A stretch of DNA of 64,000 nt from Luteibaculum sp964627445 (GCA_964627445.1 CAZVJF010000012.1:1-64000); one strand, 5' to 3'; shown: positions 51,379 to 60,397, numbered from the stretch's first letter. The notes: generated by a model from the sequence alone, not told the origin. Translations and numbers: made by a program.

Positions 51379-52158
51379 ATGCCATTACAACTCAACAAGC
51401 CCTTAGCGGTATTTGATTTAGAAACAACAGGAATAAACCAGGCAGCCGATAGAATTGTAGAAATTGCGGTGGTAAAGCTTCATCCTGATGGAGCCCGTGA
51501 GCAGTTTTATAGCCTGGTAAATCCCGAAATGCCTATACCCGAGCACGCAGCTGCCATCCACGGCATAACCAACGAAAAAGTAGCCACAGAGCCCACATTT
51601 GAGCATATCGTAGACCGCTTAGAGGCATTTATAGCCGACTGCGATTTGGGTGGATTTAACTCCAATAAATTTGATGTTCCGGTGCTCCACGAGGAGTTTG
51701 CTCGCGTTGGAAAAACCTTGGATTTAGCCAATAGAAAATTGGTAGATGCACAGGTTATATTCCACCGCATGGAAGAGCGAACCTTAAAGGCGGCCTATCA
51801 GTTTTATTGCAATAAGTCGTTAGACAATGCCCACAGCGCACTTGCAGATACCGAAGCTACCTTAGAGGTGCTACTGGCGCAGGTAGAGCGCTACGAGGAA
51901 GTTCCCAACACCGTAGACGAATTGCACGAGTTCTCACGGGGCAAATCCAAGAAATTGGATATGGCGGGCCGCTTTGCCCTAAACGACAACAACGTTCCCG
52001 TTTTTAATTTTGGAAAACACCGGGGCAAATCGGTGGAATCTGTTTTGGCCAATGAACCGGGTTATTATGGGTGGATGCTTAATGCCGAATTTCCTTCCAA
52101 CACCAAAGATGTACTTCGAAAAATTAAAGCAGATATAGACGCTAAAGCTGCATCCTAA
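51379..52158 (+). CDS. DEDDh 3'-5' exonuclease (DnaQ/ExoX-like)
   Basis: The 259-residue protein has the DEDDh motifs: ExoI VFDLETTG (residues 10-17), ExoII GFNSNKFDVPVL, and ExoIII HSALADTEATL with the catalytic His. A C-terminal ~45-residue part (FNFGKHRGKSVESVLANEPGYYGWML) matches the ExoX-like extra domain. It would degrade DNA 3' to 5', as a proofreading-type subunit or a stand-alone repair exonuclease. It begins 3 bp after the previous stop and its stop overlaps the next start. Confidence 0.87.
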   Translation: MPLQLNKPLAVFDLETTGINQAADRIVEIAVVKLHPDGAREQFYSLVNPEMPIPEHAAAIHGITNEKVATEPTFEHIVDRLEAFIADCDLGGFNSNKFDVPVLHEEFARVGKTLDLANRKLVDAQVIFHRMEERTLKAAYQFYCNKSLDNAHSALADTEATLEVLLAQVERYEEVPNTVDELHEFSRGKSKKLDMAGRFALNDNNVPVFNFGKHRGKSVESVLANEPGYYGWMLNAEFPSNTKDVLRKIKADIDAKAAS

Positions 52159-52763
52159 TGAAAATTATTTGCGTAGGCAGGAATTATGCCGCCCATGCTG
52201 CAGAGCTTAAAAACGAGGTGCCCAAGGAGCCTGTATTGTTCTTAAAACCAGACACAGCCCTCCTCCCAAAAAACCATCCCTTTGTGTATCCTAGCTTTAC
52301 ACAAAACTTGCATTTTGAATGTGAGCTTGTAGTAAAAATAAACCGCCTTGGAAAACACATAGACGAGAAATTTGCATCGCGCTACTACGATGAAATTGGC
52401 TTGGGAATAGATTTTACAGCGCGCGATGTACAACAGGCCTGTAAAGACAAAGGCCTACCCTGGGAAAAAGCAAAAGCATTCGACTATGCGGCTCCCGTAG
52501 GTCATAGCTTTGTACCCGTAAAAGACATAAAAAACACCGCCTTCCATTTAAAGAAGAATGGAGAAACGGTACAGGAAGGCAATACCAATATGATGCTTTT
52601 CTCTGTGGATCAGCTTATAGCGTATATCTCCCAGTTCTTCACCTTAAAAATAGGAGACCTTATTTTTACCGGAACACCCGCAGGCGTTGGCCCAGTAGCA
52701 GTAGGCGACCATTTAGAAGGTTTTTTGGAGCGGGAAAAGCTACTGGATCTAAAGATTTTTTAA
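52158..52763 (+). CDS. Fumarylacetoacetate hydrolase-family protein (FAHD1-like)
   Basis: The 201-residue protein has the FAH fold with metal-binding acidic residues: FECELVVKINRLGKH (Glu), IGLGIDFTARDVQ, LPWEKAKAFDYAAPVG (Lys/Asp) and GDLIFTGTPAGVGPV. Close family members act as acylpyruvate hydrolase or oxaloacetate decarboxylase. The ATG overlaps the previous stop (TAATG), so translation is probably coupled. Confidence 0.85.
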   Translation: MKIICVGRNYAAHAAELKNEVPKEPVLFLKPDTALLPKNHPFVYPSFTQNLHFECELVVKINRLGKHIDEKFASRYYDEIGLGIDFTARDVQQACKDKGLPWEKAKAFDYAAPVGHSFVPVKDIKNTAFHLKKNGETVQEGNTNMMLFSVDQLIAYISQFFTLKIGDLIFTGTPAGVGPVAVGDHLEGFLEREKLLDLKIF

Positions 52764-52803
52764 ACCGTTCAGCTGACCTTCTGGGAGTCTTTCTTACTTT
52801 GAA

Positions 52804-54108
52804 TTAGCGCCTTATCATTAGCTTTTTTGCCCCGAGTGCTTGAAGGCCATTTTCTAGCGTAATCACATACATTCCCTCCTGTATACGGGCGGGCAATTGC
52901 ACTTCTGAATTCCCGCGAATGTTCCCTGTTACCTGCACTGCATACACCAGCTTTCCAAATAGATCTGTTATGGTGAGTTGGCATGGCCTACCCACACATG
53001 CACTGGTACCGATGGTAATCGCTTCTTCTGCTGGCAATACCGGATTGGGATATATCTTCCAAGACGCTGATATTTCGATTGCTAAAAGTTGTTGCAGTTC
53101 TGTTGCCGCCTGCATGGCATCAGGGATGCCATATCCGTAAAGGGAATCGGGTGTACTTACTTGATTTGCTGATGCAATAACGGCTTGTCGCAATTGCTGG
53201 GCATTGGCCTCTGGAAAAGCTTGCCACAAGCACGCAGCTACCCCGGTGATAACGGGTGCAGAAAACGAGGTGCCGTTTCCCGAAACTCGCTCTCCAGAAG
53301 CTTTATAATGGTATACACTGTCGCCCAAAGCAACTGCTTCGGGTTTTACACGGTCATCAGCACTGTATCCGTAGCTGCTGAATCCGGTTATGGTGCCGGT
53401 TATATCCACTGCACCGACAGATAAGATGCTATCGGCATCTGCAGGGCAACCAATCTTACCCCAAGATCTACCACCGTAATTCCCCGCACTGCTTACCACC
53501 AGCATGCCTCTGCGAGCAGCTTCCAAAGCAAATTGACTAATGGGTGCCGTTTTTCCATCCAAATCCTGGTGGGAGTGATTTTCTCTAGGGTCATCGAACT
53601 CGGTGTAGCTTAATGAGGAATTGATGATTTGAACGCCCAGACTGTCAGCTATGTGCATAGCGCGCCCCCAATTGTACTCTTCTTGGAGGGCTTCCTGGCT
53701 TACGTCTTCGGTTACAAACAAATACACATCAACATCGGGAGCAGCGCCCAAGAAGCTGCTATCGCCAAGCACGATAGACATTACCCGTGTTCCATGATCC
53801 GAGTAATGGTACACACCACTATCTCCCACCAAATCAAAGGTGCCTTTTAAGCGTCCCTCTGCTACCAGTTTTTGAAACCAAGCCTGGTTTTGCGCACCGC
53901 GGTAGCCGGCATCAAAAAAAGCCACCTGTACCCCGTTCCCGGTAAACCCCTCGTTTTGAAGTGCTACCAGGTTATTTTGTCGGATATTGTGGTTGTAAAC
54001 ACCCTCTTGCGCATAAGCAGACACGATTCCATAGAGTGCTGCAAACCAGAGCAGTTTATTGCACCAGCTTACCCATGTTGTATTCTTCTTTGCGCTTAAG
54101 TCCACCAT
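52804..54108 (-). CDS. Secreted S8 (subtilisin-like) serine peptidase with T9SS type A sorting domain
   Basis: The 434-residue product (from the ATG at 54108) has a hydrophobic signal (LLWFAALYGIVSAYA, then Q) and a subtilase domain: Asp in VAFFDAGYRG, His in SDHGTRVMSIV, oxyanion Asn in SSAGNYGG, Ser in GNGTSFSAPV. The last ~80 residues (IYPNPVLPAEEAI ... LTITDLFGKLVYAV ... GMYVITLENG) are a T9SS type A sorting domain. It should be exported and either released or surface-bound. An in-frame extension to 54147 overlaps the upstream gene more, so the start is somewhat uncertain. Confidence 0.85.
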   Translation of the reverse strand: MVDLSAKKNTTWVSWCNKLLWFAALYGIVSAYAQEGVYNHNIRQNNLVALQNEGFTGNGVQVAFFDAGYRGAQNQAWFQKLVAEGRLKGTFDLVGDSGVYHYSDHGTRVMSIVLGDSSFLGAAPDVDVYLFVTEDVSQEALQEEYNWGRAMHIADSLGVQIINSSLSYTEFDDPRENHSHQDLDGKTAPISQFALEAARRGMLVVSSAGNYGGRSWGKIGCPADADSILSVGAVDITGTITGFSSYGYSADDRVKPEAVALGDSVYHYKASGERVSGNGTSFSAPVITGVAACLWQAFPEANAQQLRQAVIASANQVSTPDSLYGYGIPDAMQAATELQQLLAIEISASWKIYPNPVLPAEEAITIGTSACVGRPCQLTITDLFGKLVYAVQVTGNIRGNSEVQLPARIQEGMYVITLENGLQALGAKKLMIRR

Positions 54109-55030
54109 CTTCAAAAAAGTATTCGCACGTGCCGTGCTTTTTTCCATATACGTAACGGCAGCGTTCTTTTACCGTGTGGCCTACCATTTCTCGGTACGTA
54201 TCGCGATCTCCGCTTCTGGGATCTACCTTCTCTACCAATTCCCAACGTCCGTTATCGTAGTATAGTTCGCGGGTTCCGTGGAGTGCCCCTGTTTTATATT
54301 CGGCTATTTCCTTGGGCATTTCATTGCCGTAATAAATGATGTGCTTGCCGTTTTGCGGCACTATGGAATCTGCACCGACCTCCAGCTTGTACACTTCTTT
54401 TAGCAACATGCCCTGGCTATCGTACATTTCCCATTTGCCCGTTTCTTCACCCATGGAGTGTGCCCCTCTTACCGAAGGGCTGCCATCGGGGTTGTAAATT
54501 ACAAACTGGCCATCGCGTTCGCCTGCAGTATAATGGTCCTTAGCCATTACCTTACCATTCTCAAAATAGCGTATCTCCTCGCCTTGCTGGATACCTTCTT
54601 TAAAGTGCTGCTCTGACGCTTTTTTGCCGTTGGTGAAATACGTAATGGTTATCCCATGTTTTTTATCCTTTTGGTAGGATTCGCGTGCCCGCATCACCCC
54701 ATCTTCATTGTAAAAGGTCCAATCCCCGTCTTTTTGTTGATTGACGTACGGGCCTTCGCTCTGTTTGTTTCCATTGGGGTAGTAATGTACAGCCGTAGCC
54801 TTTCCTCCGTCCTGGTAATTTAAAACACTCTTTTTGGCTCCATTGGGCCAGTAATAGAGAAACTCCCCTACCGGTTTGTTGTCTTTAAACGTTCCTCGGT
54901 ACTTCGGGGTGCCATTGCTGTAGTCTTTCCCCCATTCACCTTGCTTGCGACCCTGAGCATCTTTTACATTTTCCTGTGCCAGTAAGGCCAAGCTTCCAGC
55001 CATAAAGAATATCCATAATACAATGCGCAT
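54056..55030 (-). CDS. Exported MORN-variant (YwqK-like) repeat protein
   Basis: The product from the ATG at 55030 is 324 residues with a signal peptide (MRIVLWIFFMAGSLALLA, then Q). It consists of about ten 22-25-residue repeats of the form 'G.W..Y..NG....G.Y..GK..G.W..YY.NG' (for instance GEFLYYWPNGAKKSVLNYQDG, YFTNGKKASEQHFKEGIQQG). This is the MORN-variant 'YwqK antitoxin' type, but the large, exported form in Bacteroidota is not known to be an antitoxin. It overlaps the peptidase gene by 53 bp and is divergent from mnmA. Confidence 0.8.
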   Translation of the reverse strand: MRIVLWIFFMAGSLALLAQENVKDAQGRKQGEWGKDYSNGTPKYRGTFKDNKPVGEFLYYWPNGAKKSVLNYQDGGKATAVHYYPNGNKQSEGPYVNQQKDGDWTFYNEDGVMRARESYQKDKKHGITITYFTNGKKASEQHFKEGIQQGEEIRYFENGKVMAKDHYTAGERDGQFVIYNPDGSPSVRGAHSMGEETGKWEMYDSQGMLLKEVYKLEVGADSIVPQNGKHIIYYGNEMPKEIAEYKTGALHGTRELYYDNGRWELVEKVDPRSGDRDTYREMVGHTVKERCRYVYGKKHGTCEYFFEDGGLKRKEEYNMGKLVQ

Positions 55031-55099
55031 GAACCTGGTTTTTGTAATGAGCAACGCAACTTAAAGATTTTTAAGTATCAGCAACCCAATATCAAAACG

Positions 55100-55107
55100 T
55101 AAATTTG
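55100..55107 (+). promoter_or_regulatory. Promoter -7 box for mnmA (very short leader)
   Basis: TAAATTTG fits TAnnTTTG. The ATG of mnmA starts only 5 bp after the box, so the mRNA would have a leader of about 0-3 nt. No TTTG is visible at -33. Confidence 0.5.
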
Positions 55108-55111
55108 CACA

Positions 55112-56284
55112 ATGAAACGTGTAGTAGTGGGTTTGTCTGGAGGTGTGGATTCAAGTGTTGCCGCACACCTACTCATAGAACAAGGGTATGAAGTGATTGC
55201 CATTTTTATGCGCAATTGGAATGATGAATCCGTTGTCATCAACAACGAATGTCCCTGGGTAGATGATAGCAACGATGCCCTACTTGTAGCCGAAAAACTC
55301 AATATTCCCTTTCACGTACTGGACTTAAGCGAGCAGTACAAAGCCCGCATTGTAGACTACATGTTTGCCGAGTATGCTGCGGGCAGAACACCCAACCCCG
55401 ATGTACTCTGCAACCGCGAGATAAAATTTGATGTTTTCCTGGAAGCAGCCATGAACTTGGGTGCCGATTTTGTAGCCACCGGACATTACTGCCAAAAAAC
55501 CACCACCGAAGAAGACGGTGTAAGCACACACCATTTACTTTCTGGCGCAGATAGCAACAAAGACCAGAGCTACTTTCTATGCCAGCTAAACCAGGAGCAA
55601 TTGTCCAAAGCGCTTTTCCCCATTGGGCATTTGCAAAAAAGTGAGGTGCGCAAAATAGCTTCTGAACTTGATTTGGTAACGGCCGACAAAAAAGACAGCC
55701 AGGGTTTGTGCTTTGTAGGTAAAGTACGCTTACCCGAGTTTTTGCAGCAACAGCTGAAGCCTAAAAAAGGTAAGGTATACAACATAGAAGCAAAGGCCAT
55801 TGCCCAGCAAATTCCGGCCGAGCTCACCATAGATAATGCACACACCCCATTTGAAATAACTAGCGAAATGGGAAAAGCTATCGGAGAACACAACGGTGCA
55901 CACTACTACACCATAGGCCAGCGTAAGGGCTTGGGCATTGGAGGTTTTGAAGAGCCGCTGTTTGTGATTGGCACCAACACCGAAAAAAATGAGATCTACA
56001 CCGGGCTCAGTGAGCAGCACCCTGGCCTGTATCGAAAAGGACTGCGCGTAAACCCCGAAGATGTACATTGGATCAATCCTCATTACACCCTGGAGCCTGG
56101 CGAATCCAAACACTTTGATATTCGAATACGCTACCGCCAAACACTGCAAAAAGGTGTTGCAAAAAACATCGGAGGAGCGCTACACATACTTTTTGATACG
56201 CCACAGAAAAGCGTAACTCCCGGGCAATTTGTAGCCTTATACGATGGGAACGAGCTGGTAGGTTCTGGCGTTATTGCTGCCTGA
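55112..56284 (+). CDS. mnmA: tRNA-specific 2-thiouridylase MnmA
   Basis: The 390-residue protein has the PP-loop SGGVDSSVAA (9-18), FMRNWND, catalytic Cys in GRTPNPDVLCNREIKF (about Cys103) and in KDSQGLCFVGKV (about Cys202), and the C-terminal GQRKGLGIGGFEEPLFV and RYRQTL elements. It thiolates U34 of tRNA-Lys, -Glu and -Gln at C2, using ATP and sulfur from a persulfide relay. Length is slightly above the usual 360-370. Confidence 0.92.
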   Translation: MKRVVVGLSGGVDSSVAAHLLIEQGYEVIAIFMRNWNDESVVINNECPWVDDSNDALLVAEKLNIPFHVLDLSEQYKARIVDYMFAEYAAGRTPNPDVLCNREIKFDVFLEAAMNLGADFVATGHYCQKTTTEEDGVSTHHLLSGADSNKDQSYFLCQLNQEQLSKALFPIGHLQKSEVRKIASELDLVTADKKDSQGLCFVGKVRLPEFLQQQLKPKKGKVYNIEAKAIAQQIPAELTIDNAHTPFEITSEMGKAIGEHNGAHYYTIGQRKGLGIGGFEEPLFVIGTNTEKNEIYTGLSEQHPGLYRKGLRVNPEDVHWINPHYTLEPGESKHFDIRIRYRQTLQKGVAKNIGGALHILFDTPQKSVTPGQFVALYDGNELVGSGVIAA

Positions 56285-56483
56285 TATTTCTGTTTTGGCC
56301 GCGGTTTCTTAGGAAGAAATACACCAGAGACCCCACAACGGGAAACATAAAAATTAGAATAATAAACAGGACGGTTTCCGAGGTGGTCCAGGGTTTTCGT
56401 AAAATATCGAGCAAGGCCCACACCCAAAGAATTACTACAAGCAGGACCAACGCAACAATAAACAATCCAGCCAATTCCAGCAT
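56271..56483 (-). CDS. Small membrane protein, PLDc_N (cardiolipin synthase N-terminal) type
   Basis: The 70-residue protein has two membrane segments: LAGLFIVALVLLVVILWVWALLDILRK and VLFIILIFMFPVVGSLVYFFLRNRG. This is the pattern of the PLDc_N domain (hydrophobic segment, WALLDIL(R/K), FPVVG(S/P)L.YF..(R)). It acts in the inner membrane; function as a free domain is unknown. It is convergent with mnmA (14-bp overlap) and lies 1 bp after the GT2 gene. Confidence 0.75.
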   Translation of the reverse strand: MLELAGLFIVALVLLVVILWVWALLDILRKPWTTSETVLFIILIFMFPVVGSLVYFFLRNRGQNRNIRQQ

Positions 56484-56484
56484 A

Positions 56485-57459
56485 TTACTCCTCTAGGTTT
56501 ATGGTTTGGTGATATAGGTAGGTATTTCTGTCGGGCGCGTTTCTGGAAACGAGCTCCCCTAAAAATCCAGCCAAGAAAAATTGCACCCCGATAATGGCCA
56601 GCGTTAATGCCAGGTAAAATATGGGTTGGTCGGTAACCAAACGTGCGGGCTGACTGCTATATACGTAGTATAACTTTTGCACCCCTAAGATTAAGGTTAC
56701 CAAAAAGCCCAACATAAACATAAGGGTACCCAGCAAACCAAAAAAGTGCATGGGCCGTTTACCAAAACTGCTCACAAAGGTTATCGTAAGCAGGTCTAAG
56801 AAACCGTTGAGGAAGCGCTCCATACCAAACTTGGTAGTACCGTATTTACGAGCTTGGTGGTGCACCACTTTCTCTCCTATTTTGGTAAATCCGGCACGTT
56901 TACTGAGTACAGGGATGTAGCGATGCATTTCGCCATACACTTCTATGGACTTCACCACATCGTGCTTATAGGCCTTCAGTCCACAGTTAAAATCGTGCAG
57001 CTGTATGCCACTCATCTTGCGCGTAGCGGCATTAAACAGTTTGGTTGGAATGGTTTTCGAGAGCGGATCGTAGCGTTTTTTCTTCCAACCACTCACCATA
57101 TCGTAGCCCTCTTCGGTAATCATGCGGTAGAGGTCTGGAATTTCATCCGGAGAGTCTTGCAAATCGGCATCCATGGTAATCACCACATCGCCTTTGCAAT
57201 GGTGAAACCCCTCATTGAGCGCTGCCGATTTTCCGTAATTTCTACGAAAGCGAATGCCCACCACCTCGGGGTTTTCTTTTGACAAGGTTTCTACCACCTC
57301 CCAGCTTTTGTCCTTGCTTCCATCATCCACAAAAACAACCTCAAAGCTGCGCTGCTCTTTTTGGCACACGCGCTTTATCCAAGCAAACAATTCGGGTAGG
57401 GATTCCTCCTCATTAAAGAGAGGAACTACTATAGAAATGGCAATGTTATTACTATGCAA
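56485..57459 (-). CDS. GT2 glycosyltransferase, DPM1/ArnC-like
   Basis: The 324-residue protein has a GT-A domain (SIVVPLFNEEESLPELF, VVFVDDGSKDKSW, GKSAALNEGFHHCKGDVVITMDADLQDSPDEI with the DADLQD metal site) and two C-terminal membrane segments (about 230-260 and 270-300). Members transfer a sugar from a nucleotide to polyprenyl phosphate, for example in glycan modification. It is followed by the PLDc_N gene and preceded by DUF4199, with an 8-bp overlap; this arrangement is common in Flavobacteriia. Confidence 0.85.
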   Translation of the reverse strand: MHSNNIAISIVVPLFNEEESLPELFAWIKRVCQKEQRSFEVVFVDDGSKDKSWEVVETLSKENPEVVGIRFRRNYGKSAALNEGFHHCKGDVVITMDADLQDSPDEIPDLYRMITEEGYDMVSGWKKKRYDPLSKTIPTKLFNAATRKMSGIQLHDFNCGLKAYKHDVVKSIEVYGEMHRYIPVLSKRAGFTKIGEKVVHHQARKYGTTKFGMERFLNGFLDLLTITFVSSFGKRPMHFFGLLGTLMFMLGFLVTLILGVQKLYYVYSSQPARLVTDQPIFYLALTLAIIGVQFFLAGFLGELVSRNAPDRNTYLYHQTINLEE

Positions 57460-57979
57460 CGTGTTCTTTTTTCTTTACGATTAAAGCCAAAATGGCGTTG
57501 AATATAGACCAGCCAATAATTCCAGTGAGCATTTGCATAAGCGTTTTGCCAAGCGAATTATTGAAGCCTTCCTCGGTACGTTTTACGGCATTTTCAAATT
57601 GCGCTGCTGGCATATTATCTTCGGCCGCATACAGGTTGGATAAAGCCATTTCTTTGGCCTGCTCCATAAAACCCGGATCAATAACTCCATAGAGGATGTA
57701 AGCAAACAAACCTCCAATGACCGATGCCATTACCAAAATTACCGTAAGGCTTAAGAAAAGCTTCTTGAAAGTGATTAAACCACCCTCGTCCTTACGTATT
57801 TTCAACGCCATGGCGATGTAAATAATCAGGTTAGATACCACGTAAATGGCCAAGAAAATAAGGCCACTCCATATGCTTCCAGCCAGGGCCGATGGGCCGG
57901 CAAGATAGGTGCAGATGGTGATAAAGATTCCAATAAACGCGGCTATTAAGCCATACTTAACGGTGTTAGTAGCTATCAT
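57452..57979 (-). CDS. DUF4199-domain membrane protein
   Basis: The 175-residue protein has three or four membrane segments (YGLIAAFIGIFITICTYLAG, SGLIFLAIYVVSNLIIYIAMALKIRK, LTVILVMASVIGGLFAYILYG, GIIGWSIFNAILALIVKKK) and a periplasmic-side loop (AAEDNMPAAQFENAVKRTEE), as in DUF4199. Function unknown. It is the first gene of the small operon with GT2, and its -7 box lies 18 bp upstream. Confidence 0.78.
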   Translation of the reverse strand: MIATNTVKYGLIAAFIGIFITICTYLAGPSALAGSIWSGLIFLAIYVVSNLIIYIAMALKIRKDEGGLITFKKLFLSLTVILVMASVIGGLFAYILYGVIDPGFMEQAKEMALSNLYAAEDNMPAAQFENAVKRTEEGFNNSLGKTLMQMLTGIIGWSIFNAILALIVKKKEHVA

Positions 57980-57996
57980 GGGGTTTAGGATTTCGC

Positions 57997-58004
57997 CAAA
58001 TATA
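57997..58004 (-). promoter_or_regulatory. Promoter -7 box for DUF4199-GT2 operon
   Basis: On the minus strand TATATTTG fits TAnnTTTG, 18 bp before the ATG at 57979. A clear -33 element was not found. Confidence 0.45.
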
Positions 58005-58041
58005 CACGAATTGGCTAAGGAGAATTAAACCCAGAAAAGAA

Positions 58042-58071
58042 TTGAATAATTCATCATTATCCTTACTTTTG
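58042..58071 (+). promoter_or_regulatory. Promoter of the SRP RNA gene
   Basis: (A)TTG at 58042-58044, a 19-bp spacer and TACTTTTG at 58064-58071 match the -33/-7 consensus. The mature RNA is predicted to begin at about 58075, three to four bases after the box, which fixes the distance from box to start for this genome. Confidence 0.7.
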
Positions 58072-58074
58072 CAC

Positions 58075-58171
58075 GGGCAAGTCTCTTACGACCAGCTCCT
58101 GCTGAACTCCCCCAGGTTCGGAAGAAAGCAAGGGTAGGCGGTTGTAGCGGTGCGATAGGAGTAGCTTGCCC
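58075..58171 (+). ncRNA. ffs: Small signal recognition particle RNA (4.5S-type)
   Basis: The ends GGGCAAG (58075-58081) and CTTGCCC (58165-58171) pair. The hairpin has the SRP domain IV core: CCCCCAGGTTCGGAAG, then AAAGCAAGGGTA, where the GGAA tetraloop-like turn and asymmetric loop bind Ffh. Length (97 nt) fits the short bacterial form. It diverges from the DUF4199 operon and precedes an SDR gene. Confidence 0.9.
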
Positions 58172-58195
58172 ACTTTCTATTTTATAAAGCGCTTC

Positions 58196-58999
58196 ATGCA
58201 GTACACAGCCCTAATCACAGGAGCGTCATCCGGTCTCGGAGCAGAAACAGCCAGATACTTTATAAACCGCAACTGTACGGTGTACGGCACCAGTCGCAAA
58301 AGAAAAAACGGGGAAGTAGCCGATGGCATCATCTGGATTAAGCTGGATTTAGAAGACCCCGATTGCATTGCCGAAGCAGTCCAATACATTAAAAAGGAAA
58401 TTGAAGCAGCCGATGTTATCATCCACAACGCAGGCATAGGCTCCTTAGGAAGTGCTCTGGATTTTGCATGGCAAGATTACGAGAAGCTTTTTAAAACCAA
58501 CTTCTTCGGGCTTACCCATTTTAACCACCTGCTACGCGATTACATTATTAAAAACAAAACCCGACTGGTTTTTGTGAGCTCACTAGCAGGAGAGTTTGGA
58601 CTAAACTACCGTGCTGCATATGTAGCCACCAAGCACGCGCTTGAGGGATATGCCAAATCGTTGCGCATGGAGTTAAAACCACTTGCTATTCCCGTTTCTG
58701 TGGTTGCTCCTGGCGATATCCATACTGAGATTTCTGCATCGCGGTGGACCAAAGAACCCAAAGCCAATAGCCCTTTGAAATTACCATACCACAGAGCCGT
58801 AAAAAAAATAGACTCTGAAGTAGACGCAGGTTTGGACCCGAAACAAGTTGCGAAGCAAATTTTTAAAGTAGCCACCCAGCAAAATCCAAAACACAAATAC
58901 ATTGTTGCTAAACCCTTGCAGCAGCTCTCCAATTTTCTCTACCACACGGTGCCGTACCGCTGGTTTGAAAACTTAATTATCAATCACTACAACCAATAA
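58196..58999 (+). CDS. Short-chain dehydrogenase/reductase
   Basis: The 267-residue product begins at MQYTALITGASSGLG; an in-frame ATG at 58166 overlaps the SRP RNA and is unlikely. The NAD(P)-binding TGASSGLG, HNAGIG, Ser in FVSSLAGEFG and the catalytic YVATKHALEG (Tyr-x3-Lys) are all present. The substrate is not predictable. It is followed by the transaldolase gene after 13 bp. Confidence 0.85.
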   Translation: MQYTALITGASSGLGAETARYFINRNCTVYGTSRKRKNGEVADGIIWIKLDLEDPDCIAEAVQYIKKEIEAADVIIHNAGIGSLGSALDFAWQDYEKLFKTNFFGLTHFNHLLRDYIIKNKTRLVFVSSLAGEFGLNYRAAYVATKHALEGYAKSLRMELKPLAIPVSVVAPGDIHTEISASRWTKEPKANSPLKLPYHRAVKKIDSEVDAGLDPKQVAKQIFKVATQQNPKHKYIVAKPLQQLSNFLYHTVPYRWFENLIINHYNQ

Positions 59000-59012
59000 T
59001 AAATCCAAATCC

Positions 59013-59669
59013 ATGAAATTTTTTATCGACACGGCAAACCTAGACCAGATCAAAGAAGCAGCCGATTTAGGTGTACTGGATGGCGTTACTACCAACCCAT
59101 CGCTAATGGCTAAAGAAGGTATTAAAGGACACGACAACGTAATGGCACACTACAAAGCCATATGCGATGTTGTAGATGGTGATATCTCTGCCGAAGTCAT
59201 TGCCACCGATTTCGAGGGTATGATTAAAGAAGGTGAGAACCTGGCTGAATTGCATCCCAATATTGTAGTAAAGGTGCCCATGATAAAGGACGGAGTAAAG
59301 GCCATCAAGCACTTTACCGACAACGGCATCAAAACCAACTGCACACTAGTTTTTAGCGCTGGTCAGGCCTTGTTGGCAGCAAAAGCGGGTGCTACCTACG
59401 TATCTCCTTTTATTGGTCGTTTGGATGACATCTCAACCAATGGATTGGATTTAATTGCTCAAATCCGCACCATTTACGACAACTACGCCTACGAGACCGA
59501 GATTTTAGCGGCCTCGGTAAGACACCCCATGCACATTATCAATTGTGCTGAAATTGGAGCCGATGTAATGACGGGTCCCTTGAGCGCTATCCAAGCGTTA
59601 TTAAAACACCCACTTACCGATATCGGATTGGAGAAATTTTTGGCCGACCATAAAAAAAATAATGCGTAG
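59013..59669 (+). CDS. Transaldolase / fructose-6-phosphate aldolase-like
   Basis: The 218-residue protein is of the short transaldolase type: MKFFIDTANLDQIKEA, GVTTNPSLMAKEG, the Schiff-base Lys in NIVVKVPMIKDG (about Lys86), CTLVFSAGQALLAAKAGATYVSPFIGR region (LVFSAGQALLAA). It moves a dihydroxyacetone unit between sugar phosphates in the pentose phosphate pathway, or acts as an F6P aldolase; the two cannot be separated here. The start agrees with the family. Confidence 0.9.
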   Translation: MKFFIDTANLDQIKEAADLGVLDGVTTNPSLMAKEGIKGHDNVMAHYKAICDVVDGDISAEVIATDFEGMIKEGENLAELHPNIVVKVPMIKDGVKAIKHFTDNGIKTNCTLVFSAGQALLAAKAGATYVSPFIGRLDDISTNGLDLIAQIRTIYDNYAYETEILAASVRHPMHIINCAEIGADVMTGPLSAIQALLKHPLTDIGLEKFLADHKKNNA

Positions 59670-59678
59670 CTTTTAGCT

Positions 59679-60305
59679 ATGGTATTAAACATTCATCCCG
59701 ATAATCCGGAACACAGAAAAGTAAAACAAGCCGTAGAAGTATTAAAAAATGGTGGGGTAATTATTTACCCCACCGATGCGGTTTACGTACTGGGCTGCGA
59801 CCTATACAACAACAAGGCAGTGCAGAAAGTAGCACAACTCCGAGGTATAAAACCCGAGAAAGCCAATTTTTCGCTCCTCTGCGAAGACCTTAGCCACCTT
59901 TCCAATTACTGCAAGCCCATAAACTCGGCCACCTTTCGCTTAATGAAAGAAAAACTGCCGGGGCCTTTTACCTTTATTTTAGAGGCAAACAATGAGGTGC
60001 CGCGCATTTTTAAATCGCGCAAGAAAACAGTGGGAATCCGTGTACCCGATAATAACATTACCCAGGCCATTATTAAAGAACTCGGCAACCCGTTGATTTC
60101 TACATCGGTGCACAATGAAGATGAGGTGCTGGAGTACATAAGCGACCCCGATTTAATTGCTGAGCAATGGGAAAAGCGTGTAGACCTTATAGTTAAAGGA
60201 GGGATGAGTGGGTTAACTGCAACCACCATTATAGATTGTACTGGAGATGAACCTGTACTGCAAAGGGAAGGCTTGGGCAACGTTGATACCCAAGAAAACG
60301 ACTAA
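59679..60305 (+). CDS. YrdC/Sua5-family L-threonylcarbamoyladenylate synthase
   Basis: The 208-residue protein has the YrdC domain: EVLKNGGVIIYPTDAVYVLGCD, the KPEKANFSLLCED lysine region, PGPFTFILEAN, VGIRVPDNN, and ISTSVHNEDEV. It makes threonylcarbamoyl-AMP from threonine, bicarbonate and ATP for the t6A37 modification of ANN-decoding tRNAs. The KxR-type loop is present in short form ('KPEKANF'), as in the YciO/YrdC group, so a YciO-like paralogue is possible. Strong terminator after the stop. Confidence 0.82.
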   Translation: MVLNIHPDNPEHRKVKQAVEVLKNGGVIIYPTDAVYVLGCDLYNNKAVQKVAQLRGIKPEKANFSLLCEDLSHLSNYCKPINSATFRLMKEKLPGPFTFILEANNEVPRIFKSRKKTVGIRVPDNNITQAIIKELGNPLISTSVHNEDEVLEYISDPDLIAEQWEKRVDLIVKGGMSGLTATTIIDCTGDEPVLQREGLGNVDTQEND

Positions 60306-60342
60306 CCTTGCTACTGTCGGTGTAGTACTAAAACCAAAGCAT

Positions 60343-60379
60343 AAAAAAAGCCCCTTGCCATTGGCAAGGGGCTTTTTTT
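60343..60379. terminator. Strong bidirectional intrinsic terminator
   Basis: A7-GCCCCTTGCCA / TTGGCAAGGGGC-T7 forms a perfect GC-rich stem flanked by A and T tracts. It serves both the YrdC-family gene (plus) and the outer-membrane protein gene (minus), which are convergent. Confidence 0.92.
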
Positions 60380-60397
60380 ATAACGTGTTGGTTGTGC

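Noticed and set aside
54056..55030. Toxin-antitoxin function for the YwqK-like protein
   Set aside because: The name comes from a distant small family; this protein is exported, large and next to a secreted peptidase, with no toxin partner.
58166..58195. Earlier ATG at 58166 for the SDR gene
   Set aside because: It lies inside the SRP RNA sequence; the SDR fold begins right after the ATG at 58196.
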